Shown here piece after piece: positions 8,548-17,816 of a stretch of DNA of 64,000 bases. Below the pieces are notes generated by a model. That model searched no databases. It worked only from the letters and a program-made list of their open reading frames with translations, and was not told the DNA's origin. This stretch comes from Streptomyces sp. NBC_00289. Lineage in GTDB: Bacteria; Actinomycetota; Actinomycetes; Streptomycetales; Streptomycetaceae. A program made the translations under genes and the position numbers. How positions within the stretch are numbered: position 1 is the stretch's first letter; each line of letters starts with the position of its first letter. The stretch is from assembly GCF_041435115.1 (NCBI RefSeq), contig NZ_CP108046.1:3472001-3536000 (forward strand), in the 5' to 3' direction.

Positions 8548-8561
8548 GTTGAACATTCAAC
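8548..8561. promoter_or_regulatory. Palindromic operator, MarR-type
   Basis: GTTGAA-CA-TTCAAC is a perfect 14-bp palindrome just downstream of the predicted transcription start and 22 bases before the yceI ATG. TTGAA...TTCAA sites of this size are typical of MarR-family repressors. No MarR gene is present in the window, so the regulator would be encoded elsewhere. A degenerate relative, GTTGAAACTTGAAC, overlaps the -35 box at 8502-8515. Confidence 0.55.
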
Positions 8562-8583
8562 ATCCTCTCCCCGGGAGCACACC

Positions 8584-9201
8584 ATGAGCATCTTCAGCCG
8601 CAAGACCGACACCGCCACCGCCGTGACCGACGCCCCGGCGCCCGACGCCGTGAACCCCGAACTGGCCGCGCTGACCGGCGACTACACGATCGACCCGTCC
8701 CACACCACGATCGGCTTCGTCGCCCGCCACGCCATGGTCACGAACGTCAAGGGCAAGTTCCTCGACTTCACCGGCTCGCTGCACCTCGACGGCGGCGACC
8801 CGGCGAAGTCCACGGCGACCCTCGACGTCACGATGGACAGCATCGAGACGGGTTCGGCGGACCGCGACGGTCACCTGAAGAGCGCCGACTTCTTCAAGAC
8901 CGACGAGTTCCCGACGATGACCTTCCGTTCCACCAAGGCGGAGGCCCTCGGCGGCGACGACTACCGCATCACCGGTGACCTGGAGATCCTCGGCGTCACC
9001 AAGCCGCTCACCATCGACCTCGAGTTCAACGGCGCCGCGAAGGACCCCTTCGGCAACGACCGCGTCGGCTTCGAGGGCAAGGCGGAGATCCTGCGCTCCG
9101 AGTTCGGCCTGACCTGGAACGCGGCCCTGGAGACGGGTGGCGTCCTGATCTCCGACAAGATCAAGCTGAACTTCGACATCTCGGCGATCAAGAACGCCTG
9201 A
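8584..9201 (+). CDS. YceI family (lipocalin-like) protein
   Basis: A 205-residue YceI-like protein. YceI domains form a lipocalin-like beta barrel that binds isoprenoid-type lipids. Family hallmarks are visible: LTGDYTIDPSHTTIGFVARH near the start, the DGHLKSADFFKTDEFPTMTF block, and a C-terminal TWNAALETGGVLISDKIKL. There is no signal peptide; the N-terminal 30 residues are Asp, Ala, Thr and Pro rich, so the protein is likely cytoplasmic, unlike E. coli YceI. ATG at 8584 has GGGAG upstream. Expression appears controlled by the promoter/palindrome pair before it, suggesting induction by a lipophilic or oxidative signal. The physiological ligand is unknown. Confidence 0.9.
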   Translation: MSIFSRKTDTATAVTDAPAPDAVNPELAALTGDYTIDPSHTTIGFVARHAMVTNVKGKFLDFTGSLHLDGGDPAKSTATLDVTMDSIETGSADRDGHLKSADFFKTDEFPTMTFRSTKAEALGGDDYRITGDLEILGVTKPLTIDLEFNGAAKDPFGNDRVGFEGKAEILRSEFGLTWNAALETGGVLISDKIKLNFDISAIKNA

Positions 9202-9220
9202 TCCGTCGGCCCGCACGACC

Positions 9221-9264
9221 CCGAGCGCGCCCGTCCTCCACTCCGGTGGAAGACGGGCGCTCGG
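9221..9264. terminator. Bidirectional terminator after yceI-like gene
   Basis: Stems CCGAGC/GCTCGG, GCCCGTC/GACGGGC and TCCAC/GTGGA stack into one hairpin with small bulges, followed by TCGTTT on the plus strand. It separates the convergent yceI-like and ydeI-like genes. Confidence 0.65.
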
Positions 9265-9297
9265 TCGTTTCCGGCCGGTCGGGTGCGACTTCGGCCG

Positions 9298-9882
9298 TCA
9301 CCCTCCGGGTGACTCCAGCCTGGCGATCGCGGCCGTCAGCCGGGCCGCGCGGCTCTGCGGGGTCCGGGCCCGCAGCAGGCCGAGCATGACCAGGTACCGG
9401 TCGGTCCGCCCGAGACCGTCGAAGACCGCCCGGGCCCGCGGGCTGCGCTCCAGCGCCGCCGCCAGGTCGTCGGGGACCGCGGCCTCCTTCTGCGAGGCGT
9501 ACGCCGCCGCCCACCGCCCGTCGGCCTTCGCGGCGGCCACCTCGGCGAGCCCGGCGGGTCGCATCCGGCCGGCCGCCCCGAGTTCCTCGACCCGCCGTAC
9601 GTTCACCATCGACCAGAGGCTGCCCGGCCGGCGCGGGGTGATCTTCTGGAGGTAGTACGCGGCGGTGAGACTCCTGCGCTGACCCGTGATCCAGCCGTGG
9701 CACAGCGCCACGTCGTTGACCTCGCCGGCGGTGACGGACGCCAGGCCGGAATTCTTCTTGGCGACCCGCACCCACAGTCCCGGGTGGGGAGCCGGGTGAG
9801 CGCTCAGCCAGGCGTCCAGGGCGGCCGCGGAGGCGAAGGCCTCGGGTCCCGGCATCGGGGTCGGCGTCGCGGGAGACGGCAT
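9298..9882 (-). CDS. YdeI/OmdA family protein
   Basis: A 194-residue protein resembling the YdeI/OmpD-associated family (sometimes called bacteriocin-protection proteins). Typical segments are GLWVRVAKKNSGLASVTAGE, EVNDVALCHGWITGQRRSLT, the basic stretch FLQKITPRRP-like YYLQKITPRRPGSLWS, and a C-terminal helical tail with ARTPQSRAARL. It is predicted soluble and cytoplasmic. ATG at 9882 was chosen because the conserved part starts about 20 residues later and no better in-frame start exists. It is on the same strand as the ABC transporter genes but 59 bases downstream of them. The biochemical role of this family is poorly known; I assign no reaction. Confidence 0.8.
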   Translation of the reverse strand: MPSPATPTPMPGPEAFASAAALDAWLSAHPAPHPGLWVRVAKKNSGLASVTAGEVNDVALCHGWITGQRRSLTAAYYLQKITPRRPGSLWSMVNVRRVEELGAAGRMRPAGLAEVAAAKADGRWAAAYASQKEAAVPDDLAAALERSPRARAVFDGLGRTDRYLVMLGLLRARTPQSRAARLTAAIARLESPGG

Positions 9883-9941
9883 GGGACGACCGTAGGCGCC
9901 AAGTAGGTCGGAAGCTGTCCTGCGGGGAAGTCCCGTCGCTC

Positions 9942-10727
9942 TCACGCGTCCCGTCTGCCGAAGGCCGCCGCGCCCAGCAACGACAGCGCCAGCGCGTAGG
10001 CCGCCAGGACGCCCAGGCCCGGCCACGGGGCGATGGGGAGGCGGTCCAGGTCTCTCGTCGCCTGGATCGACAGGGCCGCCGGCATCGGGGTCCAGCGTTC
10101 CAGGCGGTGCTGCCAGGTGGGTGAGTGGACCAGACGGGCCATGAGCGGGACGACGTACAGGATGCCCAGGCCGACGGTGATCGCACCCGCCGTGTCCCGC
10201 AGGAGGACGGCCAGGGCCAGCCCCAGGAGCGCGACCAGCACCAGGCACAGGACGGTGCCGGTCGCCGCCCGCAGGGTGGGGCCGTCGGTCAGGGTGGGGA
10301 GCGGGTAGCCGGTCGACGGCTCGAAGCCGTTCGCCGGGAGGATCAGGCGGGCCGCGCCCAGGACGGCCAGCACGGCCGCCGTGGCCGCGGCCGCCGTCGG
10401 CAGCGACAGGGCCGCCGCCTTCGCCAGGAGCGTCTTCTGGCGGTCCGGCATCGCCGTCAGCGTCGCGCCGATCGTGCCCGTGCCGTACTCCGCTCCCATC
10501 GACAGGGCGCCCAGGACCAGGACCGTCGCCTGGCCGAGCCAGATGCCGGTCAGGCCCAGTTTCACGGTGTCCTCGTGGCAGGCCCGGGGCGACGGGCACA
10601 CTCCCGGGGTGACCGACGAGACCGCGGCCGCCCCCACCGCCACCGTCAGCGCGACCGTCGCCGCCAGCAGCCACCAGGTGCTCGGCAGGGTGCGGAGCTT
10701 CGTCCACTCCGCGTGCAGCGACCTCAT
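9942..10727 (-). CDS. ABC-2 type transporter permease
   Basis: A 261-residue integral membrane protein with six predicted helices, starting MRSLHAEWTKLRTLPSTWW, the standard beginning of ABC-2 permeases in Streptomyces. A short extracytoplasmic segment with two Cys (VCPSPRACHED, about residues 43-53) follows the first helix. It overlaps the upstream permease gene by 4 bases (ATGA) and is the last gene of the ATPase-permease-permease operon. The likely role is export of a lipophilic compound or antibiotic, with the divergent two-component system at 13389-15259 as probable regulator. Substrate unknown. Confidence 0.88.
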   Translation of the reverse strand: MRSLHAEWTKLRTLPSTWWLLAATVALTVAVGAAAVSSVTPGVCPSPRACHEDTVKLGLTGIWLGQATVLVLGALSMGAEYGTGTIGATLTAMPDRQKTLLAKAAALSLPTAAAATAAVLAVLGAARLILPANGFEPSTGYPLPTLTDGPTLRAATGTVLCLVLVALLGLALAVLLRDTAGAITVGLGILYVVPLMARLVHSPTWQHRLERWTPMPAALSIQATRDLDRLPIAPWPGLGVLAAYALALSLLGAAAFGRRDA

Positions 10728-12256
10728 GCGTCCCTCCCGCGCAGGCGCCAGGCCGCCAGGAGCAGGGCGACGCCCGCGTAGGCCGCCAGGACGGACAGGC
10801 CGCCCCACGGTGTCATCGGGTAACAGCCGCTCTCCGGCAGGCAGGTGTGGTCCACCTGCGGGTAGTACGTCACCCCCTGCTGGATCGCGAAGGCCGCCGC
10901 CGGAGTCAGCCGCAGGAGCCAGTGGGCGGCCGGGAGCGGCAGGGCGAAGGCCAGGATCTGCGGCAGGACCACCAGGACCACGACCGCCGCGATCGCGCCC
11001 GCGCTGGTGCGCAGCAGAACGCCCACGGCCAGGGCGAGTACCGCGACCAGGGAGAGCAGGGCCGCGCTGCCGACGACGGCGCGCAGCGCCGGGGTGTCCA
11101 GCAGGGAGAGGTCCGGGAAAGCCGGGGGCCGGTAGCCGTTCGTGCGGAGGCGGGACTGGGCGAGGGTGAAGGACAGGGCCGTCGCCGGGAGGGAGACCGC
11201 GAAGGTCACGGCCGTCACCACCAGGGTCTTCGCCGCCAGGACCCTGGTGCGGCTCGGCGTCGCCGTGAACGTCGTACGGATCAGACCCCGTTTGTATTCG
11301 CTCGTCACGAAGAGCGCGCCCAGCGCGACCATGAACAGGACGCCGACGAAGACCCCCTGGAAGCTCATCTGCACGGGGTCGCCGAGGCTCTCGTCGGGGG
11401 CGACGTCTCCGCGCCCGGTGAGGGTGTGGGTGCCCGTGGCCGACACCCGGGTCCGGCCCGGTTCGGCGTCGGCGGGTGTGGGGCCGTTGGGCACCGGGCC
11501 GCCCACGTCCGTGCTCGTCCAGGCGGCACCGGTGGAGGTGCCCCGCAGGGCCGGGCCGTCGAAGGCGGCGGTGACCGAGCCGCCGCCGAACACCTCGGTC
11601 GTGCCGCCGAAGGACCGGCGCAGGACCTGGTGGGCGGGGGTGGCGACGAAGAGGCCCACCTGAACGGTGCGCGGCAGGCCGTCGAGTCGTACCTCCGTGA
11701 TCCGGTGCCAGGTGCGGCCGTCCCCGGACTCGTATCCGGTGAGTCGGTCGCCCGACCTGGTGAGCCGGAGCCAGGCCGCGGTCCCGCCGCCGTCCCCCGC
11801 CGTGTCATGGGTGAAGTTCCACTGCATGCGCACGCCGTGCTCGGGGGTGGTCATGACCGCCGCGTACGGGGCGCCGGGTTCGAGGCTCCGCTTGACCATC
11901 AGCCCGGCCTTCGCCCACGGCTCGATGTCCCTGCCGTCGGCGCTCCTGAGTCCGGTGACCCGGGCGGTGAGGCTGCCGTCGCCGGTGAGCGGGCGGTGGG
12001 TGAAGTGGAAGGCGTCGGTGACCACCGTGCCGTCGGGGCCGACGGTGACCTCCGGGCCGCCGCCGAAACTCGATCCGGCCGCCCCCAGCTGGGAGATCAC
12101 CACGGTGACGGCGGCGGCCACGGCCAGCACCAGCGGCCAGGCGCGGACCGTCCGGAACTTCGTCCACTCCGCGCGGAGGAGGCCCGGGAAGCCCGCGCGC
12201 GTGGGATGCAGTGCGGAGCGGTACGGCGTGCGGGACGGGGTCGGGGTGGTGGTCAT
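10724..12256 (-). CDS. ABC-2 permease with large extracytoplasmic beta-rich insert
   Basis: A 510-residue permease, about twice the usual length. It starts like its neighbour (LLRAEWTKFRTVRAW) with one helix at about residues 40-60. An insert of about 190 residues then replaces the usual short first loop. This insert (starting near VTDAFHFTHRPLTGDGS, with EPWAKAGLMVKRS and AAWLRLTRSGDRLTGYESGD) looks like a concanavalin/DUF1349-type beta-sandwich, a fold often seen in carbohydrate-binding modules. The remaining five helices follow, starting near residue 290. It overlaps the ATPase gene by 4 bases and the next permease by 4 bases. The insert identification is from pattern, not from a search. 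Confidence 0.85.
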   Translation of the reverse strand: MTTTPTPSRTPYRSALHPTRAGFPGLLRAEWTKFRTVRAWPLVLAVAAAVTVVISQLGAAGSSFGGGPEVTVGPDGTVVTDAFHFTHRPLTGDGSLTARVTGLRSADGRDIEPWAKAGLMVKRSLEPGAPYAAVMTTPEHGVRMQWNFTHDTAGDGGGTAAWLRLTRSGDRLTGYESGDGRTWHRITEVRLDGLPRTVQVGLFVATPAHQVLRRSFGGTTEVFGGGSVTAAFDGPALRGTSTGAAWTSTDVGGPVPNGPTPADAEPGRTRVSATGTHTLTGRGDVAPDESLGDPVQMSFQGVFVGVLFMVALGALFVTSEYKRGLIRTTFTATPSRTRVLAAKTLVVTAVTFAVSLPATALSFTLAQSRLRTNGYRPPAFPDLSLLDTPALRAVVGSAALLSLVAVLALAVGVLLRTSAGAIAAVVVLVVLPQILAFALPLPAAHWLLRLTPAAAFAIQQGVTYYPQVDHTCLPESGCYPMTPWGGLSVLAAYAGVALLLAAWRLRGRDA

Positions 12257-13296
12257 GGGGCGACCTCGTCGTTCGTGGTGGGGGTGGAGCCGGGCCTGGT
12301 GGCGGGGGTGGACCGGTTGCTGGAGCCGGAGGCGGGACCCCTGTCGGACTCGGGGGCGGACCCGCTGTCGGCCACGGCGACGGACCCGCTCGTGAACTCG
12401 GTCGCGTCTCTGGTGAGTTCCATGTAGGCCTCCTCCAAGGTCGCGCGGTGGGCGCCCACTTCGGCGAAGGGGACCCGGGCGGCGCCCAGCAGTTCGACGA
12501 TCCGACGCGCGGGCAGGCCGGTGACGGTGAGGATGTCGCGGTCGGTGACCGCCACCGTGGCGCCCTCGCGGGCGAGGAGTTCCATCGCTTCCGTACGGGC
12601 GTCGGTGCGCAGTCGGACCCGGTCGCCGGACGCGGCGGCGAGCAGCTCGGACACCGCCGTGTCGGCGATCAGCCGGCCGCGGCCGATGACGACCAGGTGA
12701 TCGGCCGTGTCCTCCAGCTCGCTCATCAGGTGGCTGGAGACGAGGATCGCGCGGCCCTCGGCGGCGAGATGCCGCAGCAGCGTGCGGATCCACTGGATGC
12801 CGTCGGGGTCGAGGCCGTTGACGGGCTCGTCGAGGAGCAGGACCGGCGGATCGCCGAGCAGGGCCGCCGCCATGCCCAGGCGTTGTCGCATGCCGAGGGA
12901 GTAGCCGCCCGCCCTGCGCCTCGCCGCCGACTCCATGCCGACCTGTTCCAGGACCTCGTCGACCCGGCGCATGGACAGGCCGTGGGAGTGGGCGAGCCAG
13001 CGGAGGTGGTCTCGGCCGCGGCGGCTGGGGTGCGGGGCGGCGGCGTCCAGCAGGGCGCCCACCTCCAGAAGCGGGGTGCGCAGGGCGTGGTAGGGGCGGC
13101 CCGCGATGAGGGCCTGGCCCTCGTCGGGGGCGTCCAGGCCGAGGAGGGCCCGCATGGTGGTGGACTTGCCCGCGCCGTTGGGGCCGACGAAGCCCGTGAC
13201 CGTGCCGGACTCGACCGTGAAGGACAGGCCGTCGACCGCGAGGGTCCGGCCGAACCGTTTGCGCAGAGTGCGGACTTCGATGGCTGCGTCGCTCAT
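12253..13296 (-). CDS. ABC transporter ATP-binding protein
   Basis: A 347-residue ABC-2 exporter ATPase. Walker A is GPNGAGKST (about residues 38-46), the signature region reads YSLGMRQRLGMAAAL, and Walker B is VLLLDEPVNGLD. A C-terminal domain similar to DrrA/BcrA ATPases follows, then an unusual Ser, Thr, Pro and Asp-rich tail from about residue 300 with no recognisable fold. The tail appears genuine because the frame continues to the 4-base overlap with the permease gene. The start codon is 92 bases from the divergent kinase gene. It energises the two permeases downstream. Confidence 0.93.
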   Translation of the reverse strand: MSDAAIEVRTLRKRFGRTLAVDGLSFTVESGTVTGFVGPNGAGKSTTMRALLGLDAPDEGQALIAGRPYHALRTPLLEVGALLDAAAPHPSRRGRDHLRWLAHSHGLSMRRVDEVLEQVGMESAARRRAGGYSLGMRQRLGMAAALLGDPPVLLLDEPVNGLDPDGIQWIRTLLRHLAAEGRAILVSSHLMSELEDTADHLVVIGRGRLIADTAVSELLAAASGDRVRLRTDARTEAMELLAREGATVAVTDRDILTVTGLPARRIVELLGAARVPFAEVGAHRATLEEAYMELTRDATEFTSGSVAVADSGSAPESDRGPASGSSNRSTPATRPGSTPTTNDEVAP

Positions 13297-13388
13297 GGAA
13301 CCGGACGCTATGCGGGCCGCGCGGCGGTGTCGTCACGCCGGGGAGGTCCCTCACGTGGGGGACGTCGCCGGGGTGGGCGCCCGGCACA

Positions 13389-14588
13389 ATGGCCCCCGTG
13401 AGCGCGGAGACCGGGGACGTGACGGGGACGGGCCGGCTCGGCGTGCTCGCCGCGGCGAGGTCGCCCAGGGTGCTGCCGGCCGTGCTCGCGGTGCTGTCCG
13501 TCGGGGAGGCGCAGGTCCGCGGGGACGGCATGGCGGGCGGGGTCGCCGTCGTGCTGCTGCTCGCGCTCGGCTCCACCCTGCCGCTCGCGCTCGTCCTCGG
13601 TGCCGAGCGGGTCACCCGGGCCGGGGCCGCCCTGACGCTGAGCACGGTCGGCGTGCTGGCGCTGCTGCCCTTCCGTACGCTCACCGTGGGCGGGGTGGTG
13701 GCCCAACTGGTGTGCGTGTACGTACTGGGGCGGACCGGTGCCACCCGGCTGGGCGGGCTGCTCGTGGTGCCGTACGTCGTGATCGCCCTGCTCGGCCCGC
13801 AGGGCGTGATCCGGGCCACCGGTGTTCTCGTCGCGACCCTCGCCTCGGCCGCCGCCGCGACCGGCATCGCCCAGCACGCGCGGACCACGGCGCTCGCGCA
13901 CACCGCGACCGAACAGGCCTTCGCCGACACTCTCCTCGACCATGCGGCACGTGGTGAACGGGCGCGGATCGCACGGGAGTTGCACGATGTGGTCGCCCAC
14001 CACATCTCGATGATCGCCGTGCAGGCGGAGACCGCCCGGCTGACCACGGCGGGCATGCCGGCCGAGGGTGCCGCCCGGTTGCTGGCCATCGGGGACACCG
14101 CGCGCGGCGCCCTGACGGAGATGCGGCGGCTGCTGGGGGTGCTGCGCCAGGACGCGGACACCGGGGTCGAGCGCCGGCCGCAGCCCGGGCTCGGCCAGCT
14201 CATGGAGCTGATCGACGCGTCGCGGGAGACGGCCGGCTCACGGACCCGGCTGATCGTCGGCGGACCGGTCACGCCGCTCGACCCGGGGGTGGAGGTCACC
14301 GCGTACCGGATCGTCCAGGAGGCCCTGACCAACGCGCGCCGGCATGCGCCGGGTGCCGCCGTGGATGTGGAACTGCGTTACGGGCGAGCCCAGTTGCTGG
14401 TGCGCGTCCGCGACAACGGTCCCGGGCCCCGCCTCCGGGACCCCGGCCCCGGCGCCGACCGCCACGGTCTGCTCGGCATGCGGGAGCGTGCCGCGACCCT
14501 CGGCGGCACGCTGCGCACCGGCCCGGACCCCGGCGGGGGTTTCCTGGTCGAGGCCCGGCTCCCGTTCGGGGCGGAGGCGCTGCCGTGA
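13389..14588 (+). CDS. Two-component sensor histidine kinase (NarX/DesK-like)
   Basis: A kinase of about 399 residues. The first 150 residues form 4 to 5 membrane helices with almost no extracellular domain, as in intramembrane-sensing kinases. The HisKA_3 dimerisation motif is ARIARELHDVVAHHISMIAV, with the phospho-accepting His in RELHD. The HATPase domain has ALTNARRHAPGA and DNGPGPR. ATG 13389 and GTG 13398 are both possible starts, and neither has a clear ribosome site. It overlaps the response regulator by 4 bases. It is divergent from the ABC exporter operon, a common arrangement in which the kinase senses the exported drug or envelope stress. Confidence 0.92.
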   Translation: MAPVSAETGDVTGTGRLGVLAAARSPRVLPAVLAVLSVGEAQVRGDGMAGGVAVVLLLALGSTLPLALVLGAERVTRAGAALTLSTVGVLALLPFRTLTVGGVVAQLVCVYVLGRTGATRLGGLLVVPYVVIALLGPQGVIRATGVLVATLASAAAATGIAQHARTTALAHTATEQAFADTLLDHAARGERARIARELHDVVAHHISMIAVQAETARLTTAGMPAEGAARLLAIGDTARGALTEMRRLLGVLRQDADTGVERRPQPGLGQLMELIDASRETAGSRTRLIVGGPVTPLDPGVEVTAYRIVQEALTNARRHAPGAAVDVELRYGRAQLLVRVRDNGPGPRLRDPGPGADRHGLLGMRERAATLGGTLRTGPDPGGGFLVEARLPFGAEALP

Positions 14589-15259
14589 GTGACGGCATCC
14601 GGATCGTCGTCGCCGACGACCACGAGGTCGTCCGGGCCGGCTATGCCGGACTCCTGGCCACGCAGCCCGACTTCAGCGTGGTCGGTACCGCCCGCGACGG
14701 TGCCGAGGCGGTGCGGGTCTGCCGGGAGCGGCTGCCCGACGTGGTCCTCATGGACGTACGGATGCCGGTCATGGACGGCATCGAGGCGACCGCGCGGCTG
14801 CAGGGGCCCGAGGCACCGCGGGTGCTCGTCCTGACGACCTTCGACCTCGATCAGCACGTGTACGACGCGCTGGCCGCCGGAGCGAGCGGGTTCCTGTTGA
14901 AGGACGTGACCGCCGAGCGGCTCTTCGAGGCGGTGCGGGTGGTCGCCGCCGGTGAGGCGCTGCTCGCTCCGGCGATCACGCGGCGGCTGATCGCCGAGTT
15001 CGCCCGGCTGCGGCCCAAGGCCCCCGCGGACAGCTCCGGTCGGGGCGCGCTGGCCGCGCTCACCCCGCGCGAGACCGACGTGCTGCGGCTGCTCGCCGAG
15101 GGGCTGTCCAACCCGGAGGTCGCCGAGCGGCTGCGGGTCGGCGAGGAGACGGTGAAGACGCACGTCAGCCGTGTGCTGTCGAAGCTGGGGCTGCGGGACC
15201 GTACCCAGGCGGTGGTCCTGGCGTACGAGTCCGGGCTGGTCGTACCGCGGATGTCGTGA
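14585..15259 (+). CDS. Response regulator, NarL/LuxR type
   Basis: A 224-residue response regulator. The receiver domain has the acidic pair ADDHE near residue 9 and phospho-acceptor Asp in VVLMDVRMP (about residue 57); Thr in LTTFD and Lys in LLKDV complete the active site. The C-terminal LuxR helix-turn-helix reads LTPRETDVLRLLAEGLSNPE and VGEETVKTHVSRVLSKLGL. GTG start overlapping the kinase stop (GTGA) indicates coupled translation. The likely target is the divergent ABC exporter promoter between 13297 and 13388. Confidence 0.95.
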   Translation: MSDGIRIVVADDHEVVRAGYAGLLATQPDFSVVGTARDGAEAVRVCRERLPDVVLMDVRMPVMDGIEATARLQGPEAPRVLVLTTFDLDQHVYDALAAGASGFLLKDVTAERLFEAVRVVAAGEALLAPAITRRLIAEFARLRPKAPADSSGRGALAALTPRETDVLRLLAEGLSNPEVAERLRVGEETVKTHVSRVLSKLGLRDRTQAVVLAYESGLVVPRMS

Positions 15260-15399
15260 ACCGGCGGGCCGGGAGGTACGGCGGATGCGGCGAGGCCCGG
15301 CGGGCCGACGGCGGCCGGCCCTCGGGGCGGACGTGGCCGGATCGCACCCCTTGCGTGAGGGCTTGCGGGGTTCTCATAATCCAGCAACAGATTTGACCT

Positions 15400-15430
15400 G
15401 CCCATGCCAGCAAATGGGCGTTTCTTTGTT
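15400..15430 (+). terminator. Weak hairpin with T-rich tail
   Basis: GCCCAT-N8-ATGGGC (15400-15419) is followed by GTTTCTTTGTT. It lies 140 bases after the response regulator and before the TTGACA-like sequence at about 15439 that may serve the protease promoter. Confidence 0.4.
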
Positions 15431-15441
15431 GCCCCCGTTGA

Positions 15442-16290
<849 letters not shown>

Positions 16291-16315
16291 CGCACGGTCT
16301 CCCGTACGACGGACG

Positions 16316-16344
16316 CGGGTCCGGCGCGGTGTGCGCCGGACCCG
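16316..16344. terminator. Bidirectional terminator
   Basis: A perfect 12-bp stem CGGGTCCGGCGC / GCGCCGGACCCG with a 5-base loop lies between the convergent protease and Gly-rich membrane protein genes. Confidence 0.8.
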
Positions 16345-16395
16345 TGCCCGTCTCGTCCTCGTGGTCCCGCTCGTGATCCCGGGCTTCGGCGCGAG

Positions 16396-17754
16396 TCAGA
16401 ACCCGCCTCCGCCGAAGTCCCCTCCCCCGCCTCCGTCGAAGCCGCCACCACCGTCGAACCCGCCCCCGAAGTCACCCGGGTCGAAGTCCGAGCCGGAGAG
16501 GTCGCCGCCCTCGTAGCCGCCGCTACCGAAGTCCCCGTAGCCGGAGCCGTAGTCGGCCGCGTAGGCGGGGGCGGACATCATGCTGCCGAGGACCGTGCCG
16601 ACAAGGAGGCCGGGCAGGATGCCGCCGCCGAAGTAGCCGCCCGCCCAGGGACCGTAGGCCGGGCCCGCGTCCCAGTAGGGGCGGCGGCCGTGGTCGGTGT
16701 CGACCTCGCGGATCACCGGGTCGCGGCCGTCGGCCAGGCGGGTCCGGTCGGCCGCGCAGACCGGGACCTCGCGGGCCGCGCCGGCCGGCGGGGTCCACTC
16801 GGCGTCGGCGACCGAGGGTCCGTGGCGCGGGTCGAAGAAGCAGGGCGGCCGGCGCTCGGGCAGCGGCAGGCCCTGGCGGCGGGCGGCGAGCTGGGCGAGC
16901 GAGAAGCGGCCGTCCTCCAGTGCCTCGGTGACGGCCCGCACGTCCTCCGGCCGGTGCGCCTGCGCCATGGACGTCTTCGCCTGCTCGTAGGCGTCCAGCG
17001 CGCGTTCGTAGTCGGCGCGCATGGTGTCGTCGGCGCCGGCCTCCGCCGGGTGGAAGTCGAGGCGGTCCAGTTCCTCGCCGAAGGCGGTGATGTCCTCGTC
17101 GACCACGACCCGCAGCCGCTCCAGCGCGGCCCGCTGCTCCTCCTCCCTGCGCCGCCGGTTGCGCCTGACGACCGTGTACGCCCCCGCCCCGCCGGCCACC
17201 AGCACCGCGCCGACGGTGATCAGCGCGGTGCCGGACACGCCGCCGCCGCCGTCGGAGGAACCCCAGGTCGAGGGCGCCGTGCCGCCCATGTTGGTGAGGG
17301 CGCGGTTCGTGAAGTCGCTCAGCTGGGCCGGGGCGTCCTCGCCGCGCACGCTGGTCACGAGGTTCTGTACGGCGGTGCGCGGCAGGACGGCGGAGTCGGC
17401 GCGGGCGTCGAAGCGGCTGCCCAGACGGATCGCGTAGAGCCCGGTGACGCCGGTGGCGGTGCGCAGCCTGGTGAACAGGTCCCGGGTCGGGTAGTCGGCG
17501 GGCAGCACCGCGATGAAGAGCGGTTTGTCCGCTTTCCTGATCTGCCGCGCGAGGGTGTCGGCCTCGGCGTCGGACAGCTGTGCGCTCGCTGCCGGATCGA
17601 CGTAGACGGGATTCTCGCGCAGCGCCGCGGCGACGGAGGAGACGCCGGTGGCGGCGGAGGCGGGCGCCGGGGCCACCGCCAGCACGGTCAGGGCGGCGAG
17701 CACCAGGGCCGGCAACAGCCCTGAGAGGCTTCGGGTCCAGGGGACGACCTTCAT
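16396..17754 (-). CDS. Membrane-anchored TPM-like protein with Gly-rich tail
   Basis: A 452-residue exported protein. Signal peptide at residues 1-35 (MKVVPWTRSL, ending near ASA). Residues 40-170 form an extracytoplasmic alpha/beta domain with DAEADTLARQIRKADKPLFI, which I compare with TPM-type domains at low certainty. One membrane helix lies at about 195-215 (TVGAVLVAGGAGAYTVV), followed by Arg-rich and coiled-coil segments. The C-terminus from about residue 395 is Gly, Phe and Asp rich with repeated GGGFDGGGG-like units, as in many TPM/YgcG-like proteins. The start codon sits in the loop of a 16-bp inverted repeat and lacks a normal ribosome site (see separate entry). Function unknown. 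Confidence 0.82.
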   Translation of the reverse strand: MKVVPWTRSLSGLLPALVLAALTVLAVAPAPASAATGVSSVAAALRENPVYVDPAASAQLSDAEADTLARQIRKADKPLFIAVLPADYPTRDLFTRLRTATGVTGLYAIRLGSRFDARADSAVLPRTAVQNLVTSVRGEDAPAQLSDFTNRALTNMGGTAPSTWGSSDGGGGVSGTALITVGAVLVAGGAGAYTVVRRNRRRREEEQRAALERLRVVVDEDITAFGEELDRLDFHPAEAGADDTMRADYERALDAYEQAKTSMAQAHRPEDVRAVTEALEDGRFSLAQLAARRQGLPLPERRPPCFFDPRHGPSVADAEWTPPAGAAREVPVCAADRTRLADGRDPVIREVDTDHGRRPYWDAGPAYGPWAGGYFGGGILPGLLVGTVLGSMMSAPAYAADYGSGYGDFGSGGYEGGDLSGSDFDPGDFGGGFDGGGGFDGGGGGDFGGGGF

Positions 17755-17781
17755 GCTTCGAAGCTACCCGAAGCCTCTCAG
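17721..17781 (-). promoter_or_regulatory. 16-bp hairpin enclosing a start codon
   Basis: On the minus strand CTGAGAGGCTTCGGGT (17781-17766) and its perfect complement ACCCGAAGCCTCTCAG (17736-17721) flank a 29-base loop holding the palindrome GCTTCGAAGC and the ATG of the Gly-rich membrane protein. The downstream arm is inside the signal peptide coding region. This would fold in the mRNA and could control translation. Confidence 0.6.
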
Positions 17782-17816
17782 AACCGGACATCGACGCAGG
17801 CGAGGGATCTGGCGTC

